Shown: positions 1-9,441, numbered from the stretch's first letter. The stretch is DNA of 52,877 nucleotides from Claveliimonas acetigenes (GCF_025567385.1 NZ_JAOQJU010000021.1:1-52877); one strand, 5' to 3'. A program made the numbers and translations. The notes: generated by a model from the letters alone, not told the origin.

Positions 1-50
1 TATAGTGATAGGTAAGCCTCTGATATCATCTCGGGCTTTTCCCCCACTCC

Positions 51-83
51 ACACCGTGCATGCGACTTTCACCGCACACGGCG
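51..83 (-). ncRNA. Group II intron domain V (catalytic hairpin)
   Basis: Read on the minus strand, the sequence folds into a long stem capped by GAAA with a two-base bulge on the 3' side, the standard domain V layout. The catalytic triad position reads CGC rather than the commoner AGC, as in some bacterial classes. It sits between the end of the intron-encoded protein and the presumed 3' splice site. Confidence 0.7.
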
Positions 84-160
84 TTCCATCGGTTAGTATT
101 TTTCATTGTCTAAACAATCAACCTTTGAATAGAATAAAAACTGTAGTAGTTGAAATAAGA

Positions 161-2044
161 TTAAATAGGTTGCATGGAAGCCAACTCACGAAGGTGGTTA
201 ACCTTTATAAGCTGTTTGATATCTAGCTGTAGTAAATCCATATATTTGTAAATAGTTTCCGCTTTTGAAGCATGAATGAGTTTATGTACGGAATTCTTTA
301 TGAGAATAAGATTCTCATAGGCATCCGTACCGCCTAAATGTCGGGGTAACTTATGATGGCAATGAATTTCCCCAACAGAGGAGAATTCAACACCTGTTAT
401 AGCACATTTTCCCCATTGGGCTGAGAAGAGAGATATTCGATTGTCTGCGTATTCCGCACTATTGGAATAGGCTGGTTGACGCATGAGAGCCAACATCATA
501 GGGATGTTGATTCTCAGACAGTTGTGAATACCTTCTCGTCCTTCGGGAGTGTAATAATTCCAGCTCTTCTTACGGAAAAGCGGGTTTTTGTGCTGTGTGT
601 ATCCTATTGGATACACGGGCTCATTCGTACCAGCGACATATCGCATCATTTTGGATTTACCAAAACGGGCTTTTTCAAACTCCGTAAGCTCTCGCCCTGT
701 TTTCACAAGACGGTTGCCTGTGCGAGTGCTAAGCCTGTTTGTCAGCAAGGTCATGACTGTGCGGTTTAGGGAAGCACAATCATGATTAACATGTGTGGCG
801 ATACAGTAATAATTCTGCATGCCAGTAACCATACTGTTATAGAGTCTGATTTCCCCCTGTTCGCCATATATTTTGCGAGGGTGAACGATTCTCTTTGCCT
901 GTTCTTTAAGCTTCTCCCTTTTGTGCTCGAGATTTTTATCTGCGATATGAGATATAACCACGAGTTTGTTGCCTTTTCTGTGAACTTTCATTTTGAATCC
1001 GAGAAAATCAGAGTAATGATTTCTTACATTGACAATCCTCGTTTTCTTTTCAGAAATTTCCAGTTTGAGCCTTTCTTTCAGCCACAGAGTGACTGCACAT
1101 TTGGTGCGTTCAGCGGAGTCCTTTGTCCTACAAAAGATTCGAAAATCATCTGCATAGCGAACAATGAACATTTCCTTCAGGTTAGATTTCTTAGCCTGTC
1201 GAAAGCCGTTTTCAGGTCTAGCATTCCGTTTGCAAATCGGACACCATTGCCATTGACTTTCTACCCAGTGGTCTAATTCGTTAAGCACGATATTAGCCAG
1301 AAGTGGCGATATAATACCTCCCTGTGGGGTTCCTTTGTCGGGTGTGATAAAAGTCCCACCTTCCAGTTTGATTGGTGCTTTGAGAATTCGTCTTATGACA
1401 AATATCAGTTGCTTGTCATGAATACCCATAGCCCATATCTGTCGTATCAGCTTGGCATGATTCACGTTATCAAAGAACCCTTTTATATCGAATTCAATGA
1501 CATAGTGAAGATTGGCATGTTGAAGTAGCTGATAACTTCTTGCTATAGCGTTCTCAACCGAATGGTTCGGTCTGAATCCATAGCTGTTTTTGCTGAACTT
1601 AGCCTCACAAACAGGTTCCAATACCTGTTTGATACATTGTTGAACAAGTCTATCCCATATACACGGAATCCCTAAGGGTCTCATTTTACTTGGGTCGTAT
1701 GGTTTTGGTATCTCCTTACGCCTTACAGGTTTTGGGCGATACCCATGTTCACTTCCATTAATAATAAATCTAACTTTTTCAACAACCTCATCGGGGGAAC
1801 ATCTTCCAATGTCCTCGATTGTGAGATTGTCTGTGCCACTTGTTTTACTTCCCGTATTTTTCTTGATATTTCTGTACGCTAGAAGAATGTTTTCCCGTTG
1901 AAGAATGACAGACATTAAATCTGTAAAAACTTCTCCGTTCAAACTTGCCTGGTATAGATTATCAATCGTATTCTGCATTCCGTAATACTCATTGTGACGC
2001 AGATTATCCTCACAGAGCAGTTGCTTTTTCTTTTTCATGGTCAT
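161..2044 (-). CDS. ltrA: Group II intron reverse transcriptase/maturase with HNH endonuclease domain
   Basis: This intron-encoded protein has 627 residues. The reverse-transcriptase fingers and palm are clear: a GFRP segment near residue 156, DIKGFFD near 186, GTPQGG near 238 and the catalytic YADD at 297-300. A maturase (X) region follows. The C-terminus carries an HNH nuclease from about residue 553 with CAITG, HCHHKLP and a distal HKLIH, so both maturase and second-strand cleavage activity are expected. A small Cys-x-x-Cys insert (CPIC near 268) lies just before the YADD strand. The frame is intact. It lies in intron domain IV and is not fused to the virB4 exon. Confidence 0.96.
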   Translation of the reverse strand: MTMKKKKQLLCEDNLRHNEYYGMQNTIDNLYQASLNGEVFTDLMSVILQRENILLAYRNIKKNTGSKTSGTDNLTIEDIGRCSPDEVVEKVRFIINGSEHGYRPKPVRRKEIPKPYDPSKMRPLGIPCIWDRLVQQCIKQVLEPVCEAKFSKNSYGFRPNHSVENAIARSYQLLQHANLHYVIEFDIKGFFDNVNHAKLIRQIWAMGIHDKQLIFVIRRILKAPIKLEGGTFITPDKGTPQGGIISPLLANIVLNELDHWVESQWQWCPICKRNARPENGFRQAKKSNLKEMFIVRYADDFRIFCRTKDSAERTKCAVTLWLKERLKLEISEKKTRIVNVRNHYSDFLGFKMKVHRKGNKLVVISHIADKNLEHKREKLKEQAKRIVHPRKIYGEQGEIRLYNSMVTGMQNYYCIATHVNHDCASLNRTVMTLLTNRLSTRTGNRLVKTGRELTEFEKARFGKSKMMRYVAGTNEPVYPIGYTQHKNPLFRKKSWNYYTPEGREGIHNCLRINIPMMLALMRQPAYSNSAEYADNRISLFSAQWGKCAITGVEFSSVGEIHCHHKLPRHLGGTDAYENLILIKNSVHKLIHASKAETIYKYMDLLQLDIKQLIKVNHLRELASMQPI

Positions 2045-2776
2045 AAGGCATCACTCTCCTTTCTTGGGAAAGTGTCCCTTTTTGTCATACTCGTAATCCT
2101 TATAAGATTGAATGACAACAATTGTTTCTAACCGACTAAAGCCCATTCCTCGAGCCCGCCTTTTTCGTAGGGCTGTCGTAGGTTCGAGCTTCGCTTTTCA
2201 GCACAGATTAGGCGGCTTATATGATTCGTCCGCAGATTGCTTATGAGCAACTCTGTACCTTTCCACGTTCCGATAATTCTATCTGTGCATATATCCTTAG
2301 GTGTCCGCTATAGTCCTGTCAGCTTGATTGTGCCTGTAACACAATACGGAGTTTCATATTTTCGATTCTTACTACACCGCACTGACCCACAATTAAGTGT
2401 CCATACATTTCTATATGGTAAACATCTAGACCCGTACATTCGCGGTTTTCGTCAGTCCGTCGTGGACATTCTCACCATAGATATTTTATAGACTCCCGAC
2501 GTGTCATCTGCATACAGTACCTCTACCGCACTTTCGACAGCTGTATTTCTACACTGTTTCGGCAGACTTCCGCCGACTTTATCGAGCTCCAGACCCCAAC
2601 CATTACAGTCGGAGCCGGTCGAAGTATCAGAGAAGGCATTTCAAGGCGTTACCCCATCATTCTACCTTTCGAATTATCAGTTGTTACTTACCTCGTAAGA
2701 AGGTAAGTCCGACGATTTTAGCATCGCATGGCCATAAGTCCATGAAGTTTTACCCTCATAGAGCGATGTTTGTGCG

Positions 2777-4963
2777 TCAACGTGTCGCACCAAAGATATT
2801 TTCAATTTCCCTGCTGGCAAGAAGATCTTTGATATTCTGTGTGATTCCAGTCGGTACGCCTCCCCATTTTCTGAATCTCTTCCAGATTTCTACGGAATAA
2901 GCTGCTGTCTGTTCTTCTTTGAGCAGAAGGTGGAATTCATCGATATAGTACCTGGTAGATTTGATGCCACGGTTGATTGTAACTCTGTTCCATACCTGAT
3001 CCTGGACGATGAGCATTCCGATTTTCTTCAGCTGCTTTCCAAGTTCCTTAATATCAAAGCAGACAATACGGTTATTCAGTTCCACATTGGTTCTATGGTT
3101 GAATACTTTCAGTGATCCATTTACATAGATTTCCAGTGCTGTTGCAATTCTCTGGGCCTGGGGTTCTTTCTGCTTTCTGAGGCAATCATACAGGTCACCA
3201 AGGACCGGCATATTTTCCGGTTTTGGATCTGCAAAGTACTTCTGATACACCAGTGGAAGACAACGGTCGATCACTGATTTTTCCTCTGCTTCAATACCAT
3301 CCCTGCTTCCCATGATCAGCTCACATAAGGACAGGACAAAATCGGATTTTACACCAAGTGGATTGTCATCATCGGAATAATCCATATTGATATCCATCGG
3401 ATTGATATAATCCTTACTGGTTGGTGAAATGTGTACGACCTGTCCGCCAAGTGCATGGACCAGTGGGTAATACTCACCCTCCGGATCTCCGATGATAATG
3501 TCATCCTTCGTAACAAAGAAAGCGTTGGTGATTTCTCTTTTTGCTGCAAAGGATTTACCGGATCCAGGCGTACCAAGGATCAGTCCATTCGGGTTTTTCA
3601 GCTTTTTACGATCCACCATGATCATGTTGTTACTGAGTGCATTCAATCCGTAATATAAGGATTCTCCTGCCATAAAAAGTTCCTGTGTCGTAAACGGAAC
3701 AAAGATTGCTGTACTGGTAGTCGTAAGAGCCCGCCTGATTGGGATATGATTTACTCCCAACGGAACACTGCTCATCAATCCTTCTTCCTGCTGATAATCC
3801 AGACGTTTCAGCACACAGTTATATTTCTGTGCAATACCGGCCGTCTGGAAGATGGCATTATCCAGTGCCTGTTTTGTCTTTGCAGTATTTAAAAAGAGCG
3901 CTGTTACAAGGAACATACGCTCATTTCGTGACTGCAGATCTTCCAAAAGACGTTTGGCTTCTCCGCCATAAGTATTCAGATCCGATGGGATGATATCCAT
4001 ATCGTATCCAGATCTTACCGCCTTTTTCTGCTCTTCAATTTTCATTCTGTTGATATCTGTAACCTTGCTTTTTACCAGCTTGATTGCCTTCATCTGATCC
4101 ACAGACTGGACATGCAGATTGACGATGAGGTTCTTATCAATATCCAGAAATTCTGCAAGCATTTTATCTGTAAGCTCCGGTGCCAGGATCTGCAAATAAG
4201 AGACTGCTCCGATGGTATTTCCCATGCGGAATGTATTTCTGTCCTTGAATACAAAACTGGTCGGTGCCACATAATCTTTGGTATTGAGTCCAGTACGGAT
4301 CATGGAACCATAATCAAACTGAAAGTCTGTCATATTGTCTGGATTGAAAGTCTCATATAAAATCTGCAGTCTTTCCACTCCATTCAATGGATAGGCCGGA
4401 ACTCCAAGGATCTTGAAATTATTCAGAATATCTGACTCAATACGTTCCAGCTTTGGCTTTGCTTCCCGGATATTATCTGCTTCGATGGAAAAGGTGATAT
4501 ATTTTGATTTCACCAGTCCATTATTTCCTTTCGCCAGCTGCTGTTTCAGCATCTTGGCATATTCCATACGAACATCGTCAAAGGCATCATCCTGAGGACA
4601 AATCCGGATGACCTGTTCAAATTCTTTCATGCTACTTTTATGATTGATAAAGCTCAGCTGAAAATGAATACTGGCATCAAAGTAATTGAGAAAATCACAC
4701 CAGTTTTCAAAGATCGCATTTTTATCTTCGTTCTGAGCCAGCTGGTAGTTGATGTCATAGAAGCGGATGCACTTAGAATAAGTTTTTCCCTGTACCCTGC
4801 AGATTCCATCTCTTCCCATTTCCTTATAAGCGATCGACTGCTGAACAGACAGTTTTTTCTTCCTGCGTTTTTCTTCCTGCTTTTCCTTTTTCTTTTTCTC
4901 TTTTCTGTCTACTTTTTTGTACCCGGTATCTGCGACAGTTTTCTTATTTTTCTTTTTTCGCAA
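2777..4963 (-). CDS. virB4: VirB4-like conjugation ATPase, 5' exon interrupted by the group II intron
   Basis: This is the type IV secretion ATPase that energises the mating channel. It shows a lysine-rich N-terminus, the conserved VirB4 core, Walker A GTPGSGKS (about residue 465 from the proposed start), Walker B YYIDEFH and the downstream TQN motif. I chose TTG at 4963 because AGGAGG (4971-4976) sits 7 nt upstream. A longer in-frame ATG exists at 5047. Exon sequence ends at 2791. The last 4 residues and the stop are intron-encoded, giving a truncated product if unspliced. The usual C-terminal portion of the family must lie beyond the left edge. The start overlaps the prgI end by 20 nt, which suggests translational coupling. 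Confidence 0.92.
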   Translation of the reverse strand: MRKKKNKKTVADTGYKKVDRKEKKKKEKQEEKRRKKKLSVQQSIAYKEMGRDGICRVQGKTYSKCIRFYDINYQLAQNEDKNAIFENWCDFLNYFDASIHFQLSFINHKSSMKEFEQVIRICPQDDAFDDVRMEYAKMLKQQLAKGNNGLVKSKYITFSIEADNIREAKPKLERIESDILNNFKILGVPAYPLNGVERLQILYETFNPDNMTDFQFDYGSMIRTGLNTKDYVAPTSFVFKDRNTFRMGNTIGAVSYLQILAPELTDKMLAEFLDIDKNLIVNLHVQSVDQMKAIKLVKSKVTDINRMKIEEQKKAVRSGYDMDIIPSDLNTYGGEAKRLLEDLQSRNERMFLVTALFLNTAKTKQALDNAIFQTAGIAQKYNCVLKRLDYQQEEGLMSSVPLGVNHIPIRRALTTTSTAIFVPFTTQELFMAGESLYYGLNALSNNMIMVDRKKLKNPNGLILGTPGSGKSFAAKREITNAFFVTKDDIIIGDPEGEYYPLVHALGGQVVHISPTSKDYINPMDINMDYSDDDNPLGVKSDFVLSLCELIMGSRDGIEAEEKSVIDRCLPLVYQKYFADPKPENMPVLGDLYDCLRKQKEPQAQRIATALEIYVNGSLKVFNHRTNVELNNRIVCFDIKELGKQLKKIGMLIVQDQVWNRVTINRGIKSTRYYIDEFHLLLKEEQTAAYSVEIWKRFRKWGGVPTGITQNIKDLLASREIENIFGATR

Positions 4964-5333
4964 CCGTTTTTCCTCCTTTCGGTTTTCCTGCATCCGGTGA
5001 CTGTCTGATCTGTTCCGGATCTGTTTCATAATAGTTTTCAGTCTCATATTTTCTGACGGGTGGACGAAGAAACTTCACCCGGATCATGTGCATCAGAACA
5101 TCTTCAAGATGCATCCCGTCTTTTTCGTACATGGCAAATAAAAATGCCGGTAACATCAAAAGCACCATGACCGTTGCTGCATTACTGTTTCCCATCACAT
5201 TTCGCAAGAGGAAATAGCTTGGAATTCCCATTGCAGCACCTATACCGATACAGATCAGCTGTCTTTTGGTCAGGTTAAATGCTACTTTATTTTTTACCTT
5301 CGTTAAATCTTTCGGTACGCTGACATATGCCAT
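4944..5333 (-). CDS. prgI: PrgI family protein (type IV secretion membrane component)
   Basis: This 129-residue protein begins MAYVSVPKDL, a usual PrgI-family opening. Two hydrophobic segments follow (about residues 27-47 and 54-72), then a charged, lysine-rich tail. GGAG lies 8 nt before ATG 5333. A GTG at 5342 is in frame but overlaps the ribosome-binding site. It lies directly upstream of and overlaps virB4, the arrangement seen in Gram-positive conjugation operons, where PrgI is taken as the VirB3-like partner. That role is family knowledge, not visible in the sequence. Confidence 0.85.
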   Translation of the reverse strand: MAYVSVPKDLTKVKNKVAFNLTKRQLICIGIGAAMGIPSYFLLRNVMGNSNAATVMVLLMLPAFLFAMYEKDGMHLEDVLMHMIRVKFLRPPVRKYETENYYETDPEQIRQSPDAGKPKGGKTVAKKEK

Positions 5334-5355
5334 GATTTTCACTCCTTCCTGTAAT

Positions 5356-6228
5356 TTAGTGCGCGTTGAATATCGACTTACTTAAAGAGGCCGTCTTAAA
5401 GAGGCTGTAACATAAGATCACTGTGTAAGCCATAACGCCAAATAATGAAGAACTCAGATTATCTGAATACTGGATACCTGCAACAAGCACTGCATAGATT
5501 GCAACGCATACCATCATCAGAAATGCCTGGAAAGCCAGGGCAAAGAGTCCTCTGAAATAATTCGTGCCGATCTGTCCCCATTCTCTGTTACTCATAGTTG
5601 CAAATGGAATCGGCGCAACTGAGGTATATAGGTAAATCTCTATCATACGTCCATACATGATCACTGTGATCAGTACAGACAGGATTCTCATACAGAAGCC
5701 GGCGATAAGGGTTTCCAGCGCCAATACAACAAGTTCTCCGATTTCCATACTTTCCAGGGTTGTGGAAAGATCCGTCAATGCCGAAGAAATATCAATGGCG
5801 GTACTTCCTGTGATAACACCGGCCGCAGAATTAACTACGTGCTGGCCCACGTCGAATACCGCCATTGTGATCGTAAAGGTGTTACTCACCAGATAAACAG
5901 CAATCCACATTTTTACGAAGTACTTGAAAAACATCCAGGTATCAATATCATGCATGTTGTTGCGCTCGGTCAGCATAGAAATCAATTCGTAGCAGAGTAC
6001 GAGTGTGATAATAATACCTGCGATCGGCATGATCACGGAATCCGATAAGTTCCGGATCATACTGAATATGCTGCCGTTCCACCCTTGCGGGGTCTGTCCA
6101 ACCTGGGTAGCGATCTCACCAGTCTTTTGATTGACATCAGTAAACATCGTGTCCAGGTTGGAAGTGATCATCCCGGTTAAGAGTTCCCTCATCCATTCCT
6201 CAATCGCATCAAAAATCTGACTGAACAT
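5356..6228 (-). CDS. VirB6/TrbL-like polytopic conjugation membrane protein
   Basis: This 290-residue protein has an amphipathic N-terminus and at least five strongly hydrophobic segments. It includes the TSVAPIPFATMSNREWGQIG stretch seen in clostridial Tn1549-type VirB6-like proteins. It probably forms the inner-membrane channel. It lies between the Maff2 pilin-like gene and prgI with small gaps, consistent with one transfer operon. The assignment is from composition and context plus recognition of the conserved stretch. Confidence 0.82.
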   Translation of the reverse strand: MFSQIFDAIEEWMRELLTGMITSNLDTMFTDVNQKTGEIATQVGQTPQGWNGSIFSMIRNLSDSVIMPIAGIIITLVLCYELISMLTERNNMHDIDTWMFFKYFVKMWIAVYLVSNTFTITMAVFDVGQHVVNSAAGVITGSTAIDISSALTDLSTTLESMEIGELVVLALETLIAGFCMRILSVLITVIMYGRMIEIYLYTSVAPIPFATMSNREWGQIGTNYFRGLFALAFQAFLMMVCVAIYAVLVAGIQYSDNLSSSLFGVMAYTVILCYSLFKTASLSKSIFNAH

Positions 6229-6247
6229 GGATCTCTACTCCTTTCTC

Positions 6248-6463
6248 TTAACCAAATAATCCACTCAGAAGCGGGATCAGCTGTGTTCCGATCAGGATAA
6301 CACCACCACCGCTCATCAGCTGCTTAATTCCCTGGGATTTTGCACCCGGGTTGTCGTTTCCATAACCTTCCATCAGGTTGATTACGCCCCAGACACCAAG
6401 GCCGGCACCGATTGCAACGACCAGTGTCTGAAGGATATTGATTGCACTGCTAAAAAAAGCCAT
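6248..6463 (-). CDS. Maff2 family small membrane protein (VirB2 pilin-like)
   Basis: The protein is short, with an N-terminal hydrophobic helix, a GVINLMEGYGNDNPGAKSQG segment and a second hydrophobic helix. This is the recognisable Maff2 pattern found in clostridial ICEs. Its place next to the VirB6-like gene suggests a VirB2-like pilin or channel subunit, which is inference. ATG 6463 gives 71 residues. A TTG at 6481 in the same frame would add six. Neither start has a close Shine-Dalgarno. The nearest good one (AAAGGAG, about 6520) lies beyond a 9-bp hairpin. Confidence 0.85.
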   Translation of the reverse strand: MAFFSSAINILQTLVVAIGAGLGVWGVINLMEGYGNDNPGAKSQGIKQLMSGGGVILIGTQLIPLLSGLFG

Positions 6464-6478
6464 AATCAAATGTATGAA

Positions 6479-6510
6479 CAAACGCTTTTCTTATGGTCTG
6501 TAAGCGTTTG
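6479..6510 (-). promoter_or_regulatory. Perfect 9-bp hairpin between the Shine-Dalgarno and the Maff2 start
   Basis: The plus strand carries CAAACGCTT at 6479-6487 and AAGCGTTTG at 6502-6510, separated by 14 nt. On the transcript it lies between AAAGGAG and the first plausible Maff2 start codons. It has no following U-run, so a terminator is unlikely. It could bring the ribosome site close to the start or regulate translation, but this is only suggested by position. Confidence 0.5.
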
Positions 6511-6590
6511 GCTCTACTCCTTTCCCTTTTATTCAGACCTTTTTGTACCCTTATCAGTAGTAGCAGGGTGCTCGAATTCTTTCTTTCATA

Positions 6591-8414
6591 TCAGTCCTCA
6601 CCTTCCTCAGCTTCAATCGCTGATACATCTTCTTGTGTTACAGTTACTTCATACATTTCAAATTCTGTATCTTTCGACATCACCAGTCGGTGTGCCAGAT
6701 ATTTTTCGACATCAAACGCATTATTCTTATTGAAATCGGCAAGCTCTTTGTACCGTTTGTGCTTTGTGATGTCATATTTGTTGCTTAAAAACGGCCGGAC
6801 TCCACGAAGCTGTAAGATACATTTTTCTCCATCCATGACCGCCAGCTCATCTCTACTCATCAGTTCTTTTCCTGTCTTTTGATAGTTCAGCCCATAGGAC
6901 CGGTTGCTGCCTCTGGTGTCTGATGTGTTGTAAAGATCAATGGTTTCCTTTCCCAGGGTTTCTGATATTTCTTTCAGTGTGGAACTTTCCTTTCCACCAA
7001 GGAAAAGAACAGTGTCACAGTTACCTGTGATCGTCTCTGCAGCATCCTTATAGATGGTTTTCAGCTGAGATTGTGACTGCAGAATGATAGAAGCGGAGAT
7101 TTCCCTGCTTCGGATCGTAGCAATCAATTTGTCGAATTTTGGAATCTGTCCGATATTGCTGAACTCATCAAGAAGCAGCCGTACATGATAGGGAAGTCTG
7201 CCTCCATGCTCATCATCCGCTTTATCACAAAGCAGGTTAAAGAGCTGGGTGTACATGATCGCTACCACAAAGTTGAATGTGTCATCGGTATCACTGATGA
7301 TGACAAACATAGCTGTTCTCTGATCACCGATCATATCCAGTTCCATTTCGTCATAGGACATGATTTCTCTTAGCTCCTGAATATCAAATGGTGCGAGTCT
7401 GGCACCACAGGAAATCAAAATCGATTTTGCAGTTTTGCCGGCAGCAAGCTTGTACTTGCGATATTGCCTTACTGCAAAGTGTTCCGGATTTTCTGCTTCC
7501 AGTTCTTCAAACAATTCATCCACTGCATTTTTAAATTCTTCATCATCCTCCCTGGTCTCACTGGCATTGATAAATTCCAGCAAAGTAGAAAAGTTCTGTT
7601 CTTCCTCTGGTGCCTCATACCAGATGTATCCGATCAGTGCAGAATACAAAAGACGCTCGGCCTTGACCCAGAAATCTTCAGTTGATTTTTCGCCCTCACC
7701 CTTGGTATTTGCGATAATGGTATTGACCAGCTTTAAGATGTCTTTTTCACTCCGGATATAATGGAACGGATTGTAATGCATGGACTTTTTAAAGTTGATC
7801 GTATTTAATACCTTGATCCGGTATCCTCCATTTACCAGCATCTTCCCGCATTCAACGATGATCGTACCCTTTGGATCAGTGACCACATAGGATACGTGGT
7901 CCGTCATCTGCATAAGATTGGGTTTCACATAGAATCTTGTCTTACCGGATCCGGAACCACCGATGACAATCACATTCTTATTTCTGGCATACTTTGGTGC
8001 TTTTGGTCTGCTGTTCATGGTCAGACGTTCCGTTTCTGTGAGGATGACATTGTTTTCAAAAACCGGATCCATGAAGGGTTCGATATCTTTTCTATTTCCC
8101 CATCTTGCAGATCCATACTCCACACCCTGCCGGAACTTCTTTGCGTTTTTAGAACGATAGTAGACAACCAGTTTTAATGCACTTGCAACCAGAACACCTA
8201 CTGTAAGGTCCTGCAAAGCGATACTTGGCAGCCAGCTTAAAAATGCCAGTCGAAAATTGACTAACATCACGCCAAGTCTCTGGACCATGCTTTCTCCCAG
8301 GCAATGCCGGTACAGCCAGGATCCTTTATCTGCTACATAGAAGATAAAGAAATATGGGAGATTTAAGATCACCAGCCGTTTGATCTGGACCTTCTGTAAT
8401 TTCTCCCGCATCAT
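6591..8414 (-). CDS. virD4: VirD4-like type IV coupling protein
   Basis: This coupling ATPase of 607 residues links the relaxosome to the secretion channel. Hydrophobic segments at about residues 12-27 and 66-84 anchor it in the membrane. Walker A GGSGSGKT is at 152-159 and Walker B LLLDEFSNIG is near 405, followed by the QSQSQL stretch typical of TraG/VirD4 proteins. The ATG overlaps the PcfB stop (ATGA), so the two are translationally coupled. The frame is intact and the length is normal for the clostridial CD1115-type family. Confidence 0.93.
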   Translation of the reverse strand: MMREKLQKVQIKRLVILNLPYFFIFYVADKGSWLYRHCLGESMVQRLGVMLVNFRLAFLSWLPSIALQDLTVGVLVASALKLVVYYRSKNAKKFRQGVEYGSARWGNRKDIEPFMDPVFENNVILTETERLTMNSRPKAPKYARNKNVIVIGGSGSGKTRFYVKPNLMQMTDHVSYVVTDPKGTIIVECGKMLVNGGYRIKVLNTINFKKSMHYNPFHYIRSEKDILKLVNTIIANTKGEGEKSTEDFWVKAERLLYSALIGYIWYEAPEEEQNFSTLLEFINASETREDDEEFKNAVDELFEELEAENPEHFAVRQYRKYKLAAGKTAKSILISCGARLAPFDIQELREIMSYDEMELDMIGDQRTAMFVIISDTDDTFNFVVAIMYTQLFNLLCDKADDEHGGRLPYHVRLLLDEFSNIGQIPKFDKLIATIRSREISASIILQSQSQLKTIYKDAAETITGNCDTVLFLGGKESSTLKEISETLGKETIDLYNTSDTRGSNRSYGLNYQKTGKELMSRDELAVMDGEKCILQLRGVRPFLSNKYDITKHKRYKELADFNKNNAFDVEKYLAHRLVMSKDTEFEMYEVTVTQEDVSAIEAEEGED

Positions 8415-8974
8415 CGTTCCTGACCTCTGGATTTTTGTCTCTGCTTCACACGCTGGCGGTGCTTTGCTTTTCTTTCTACAGATTTCTGCAGTTTCTTTCT
8501 GACAGATGGTTTCTTCACCTGTTTCTTTTTCAGTTCTACTCCGGCATATTCCCGGAAAGCCGCTGTCATCACATCCACATCTTTAGCCTTAAAGAAGACC
8601 AGATATTTTGGTGGATCCGCACCGACTTCTTTTTTCAGGCTGTAATCAATCCCGTACTTTCTTGCCACACGGTCAAAGGATTTGATATTTTCATCTGTGA
8701 TCTTTATGTTGGAAAGCTGTACTCCCTGTGCATTCAGCTGCTTGATGGTCTGCTTTCCATGTGGCTTTTTCTTTTCAATCTTTTTTCGGGCTTTTTCCCT
8801 TCCTTTCTCCTGGGCCCGTCCGGTCTTTTCAGCCATTTTCACCTGCGTTGCTTTCTGTTTCCTCCGGTTGTCCATTTCCAGGAACTTCCGAAGGGCTGCT
8901 TTTAGCACACTGGCAGTGATCTTGACTCCCTGGATGCTCAGGCTGATCACTTTCTGATTTACTTCTTCCTGCAA
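8411..8974 (-). CDS. pcfB: PcfB family conjugation accessory protein (DUF3801)
   Basis: The protein has 187 residues. The N-terminal half resembles the PcfB family opening (EEVNQKVISLSIQGVKITASVL), and a compact domain around residues 75-155 includes KYLVFFKAKDVDVM. The tail is very basic. PcfB of pCF10 is a relaxosome accessory that helps deliver DNA to the coupling protein, and here it sits immediately upstream of VirD4 with a 4-nt overlap. That fits the role, though DNA binding itself is not demonstrated. Confidence 0.88.
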   Translation of the reverse strand: MQEEVNQKVISLSIQGVKITASVLKAALRKFLEMDNRRKQKATQVKMAEKTGRAQEKGREKARKKIEKKKPHGKQTIKQLNAQGVQLSNIKITDENIKSFDRVARKYGIDYSLKKEVGADPPKYLVFFKAKDVDVMTAAFREYAGVELKKKQVKKPSVRKKLQKSVERKAKHRQRVKQRQKSRGQER

Positions 8975-9253
8975 TTACCCACGTCCTTTCTTTCCTTTCA
9001 TTTCAGAATGAAGACGGGCAATACAATATCCGATGCATGGAACATGTTTTCCATACGGACAGCCACCACATGGTGTTGTTTTTACCGCTTTTTTCTTTTC
9101 AGGAAGCAGATAATGGCACTGCTTCAAGTTACAGCCTTTCTTTTTGCCTCCCCACCAGTAACAGTACTTACAGGACCATGGCTTTTCTTCGCTGTACTTT
9201 CTTCCTTCTATAGCTGCATTTGGTTCTATGATCAGATCTTTATTTGTCTTCAT
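8975..9253 (-). CDS. Small cysteine-rich ICE protein of unknown function
   Basis: This 92-residue protein holds ten cysteines in CxxC-like pairs (CKYC, a GCNLKQC stretch, CGGC, CIGYC) and is rich in Lys, so a zinc- or iron-sulfur-binding fold is plausible. It abuts pcfB at 8975, and its start overlaps the preceding small membrane protein gene by 14 nt, placing it in the transfer operon. I do not recognise a named function. Confidence 0.7.
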   Translation of the reverse strand: MKTNKDLIIEPNAAIEGRKYSEEKPWSCKYCYWWGGKKKGCNLKQCHYLLPEKKKAVKTTPCGGCPYGKHVPCIGYCIARLHSEMKGKKGRG

Positions 9254-9386
9254 TCTGTTCTTCCTCTTTTCTCATGATTTCTGTCAGTTTTTTCTCTGCC
9301 TGACTTCCGGCAGCAATGAGACAATACAAAACTGTAAATATTGCCGCTGCTCCCAGAAGAGCAACAAAAATAATGATATTTCTCAT
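9240..9386 (-). CDS. Short single-helix membrane protein, DUF3789-like
   Basis: This 48-residue ORF starts MRNIIIFVALLGAAAIFTVL. It has one transmembrane helix and a charged Lys/Glu tail ending EEEQNEDK. GGGAG lies 5 nt before the ATG, and the 3' end overlaps the next gene by 14 nt. Size and layout match DUF3789 proteins that accompany this ICE class. A longer 64-residue frame at 9250-9444 on the same strand lacks these properties and is taken as a shadow. Confidence 0.7.
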   Translation of the reverse strand: MRNIIIFVALLGAAAIFTVLYCLIAAGSQAEKKLTEIMRKEEEQNEDK

Positions 9387-9400
9387 GGTTTCTCCCATCT

Positions 9401-9441
9401 AAAAAAGCGTCCACAGATTCCTTTCGGTTTCCATGAACGCT
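9401..9441 (-). terminator. Rho-independent terminator downstream of the adhesin gene
   Basis: On the minus strand AGCGTTCATG pairs with TGTGGACGCT (10 bp including three G-U pairs) and is followed at once by six U. It lies 14 nt past the adhesin stop and upstream of the small membrane protein, so it separates adhesin transcription from the transfer operon. Confidence 0.7.

Larger units (their letters stand above)
1..2790 (-). mobile_element. Group II intron inserted in the virB4 gene (3' end at or just beyond the window edge)
   Basis: On the minus strand the virB4 reading frame is cut exactly where GTGCGAC, the usual group II 5' start, begins at 2790. About 745 nt of structured leader (domains I to III by position) precede a reverse-transcriptase ORF at 161-2044. 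A domain V hairpin with a GAAA tetraloop and a 2-nt bulge lies at about 51-83, and a domain VI-like stem lies in 1-45. The intron has the same orientation as virB4, so splicing could restore the message. The exact 3' splice site cannot be fixed because the sequence ends there. Confidence 0.9.
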
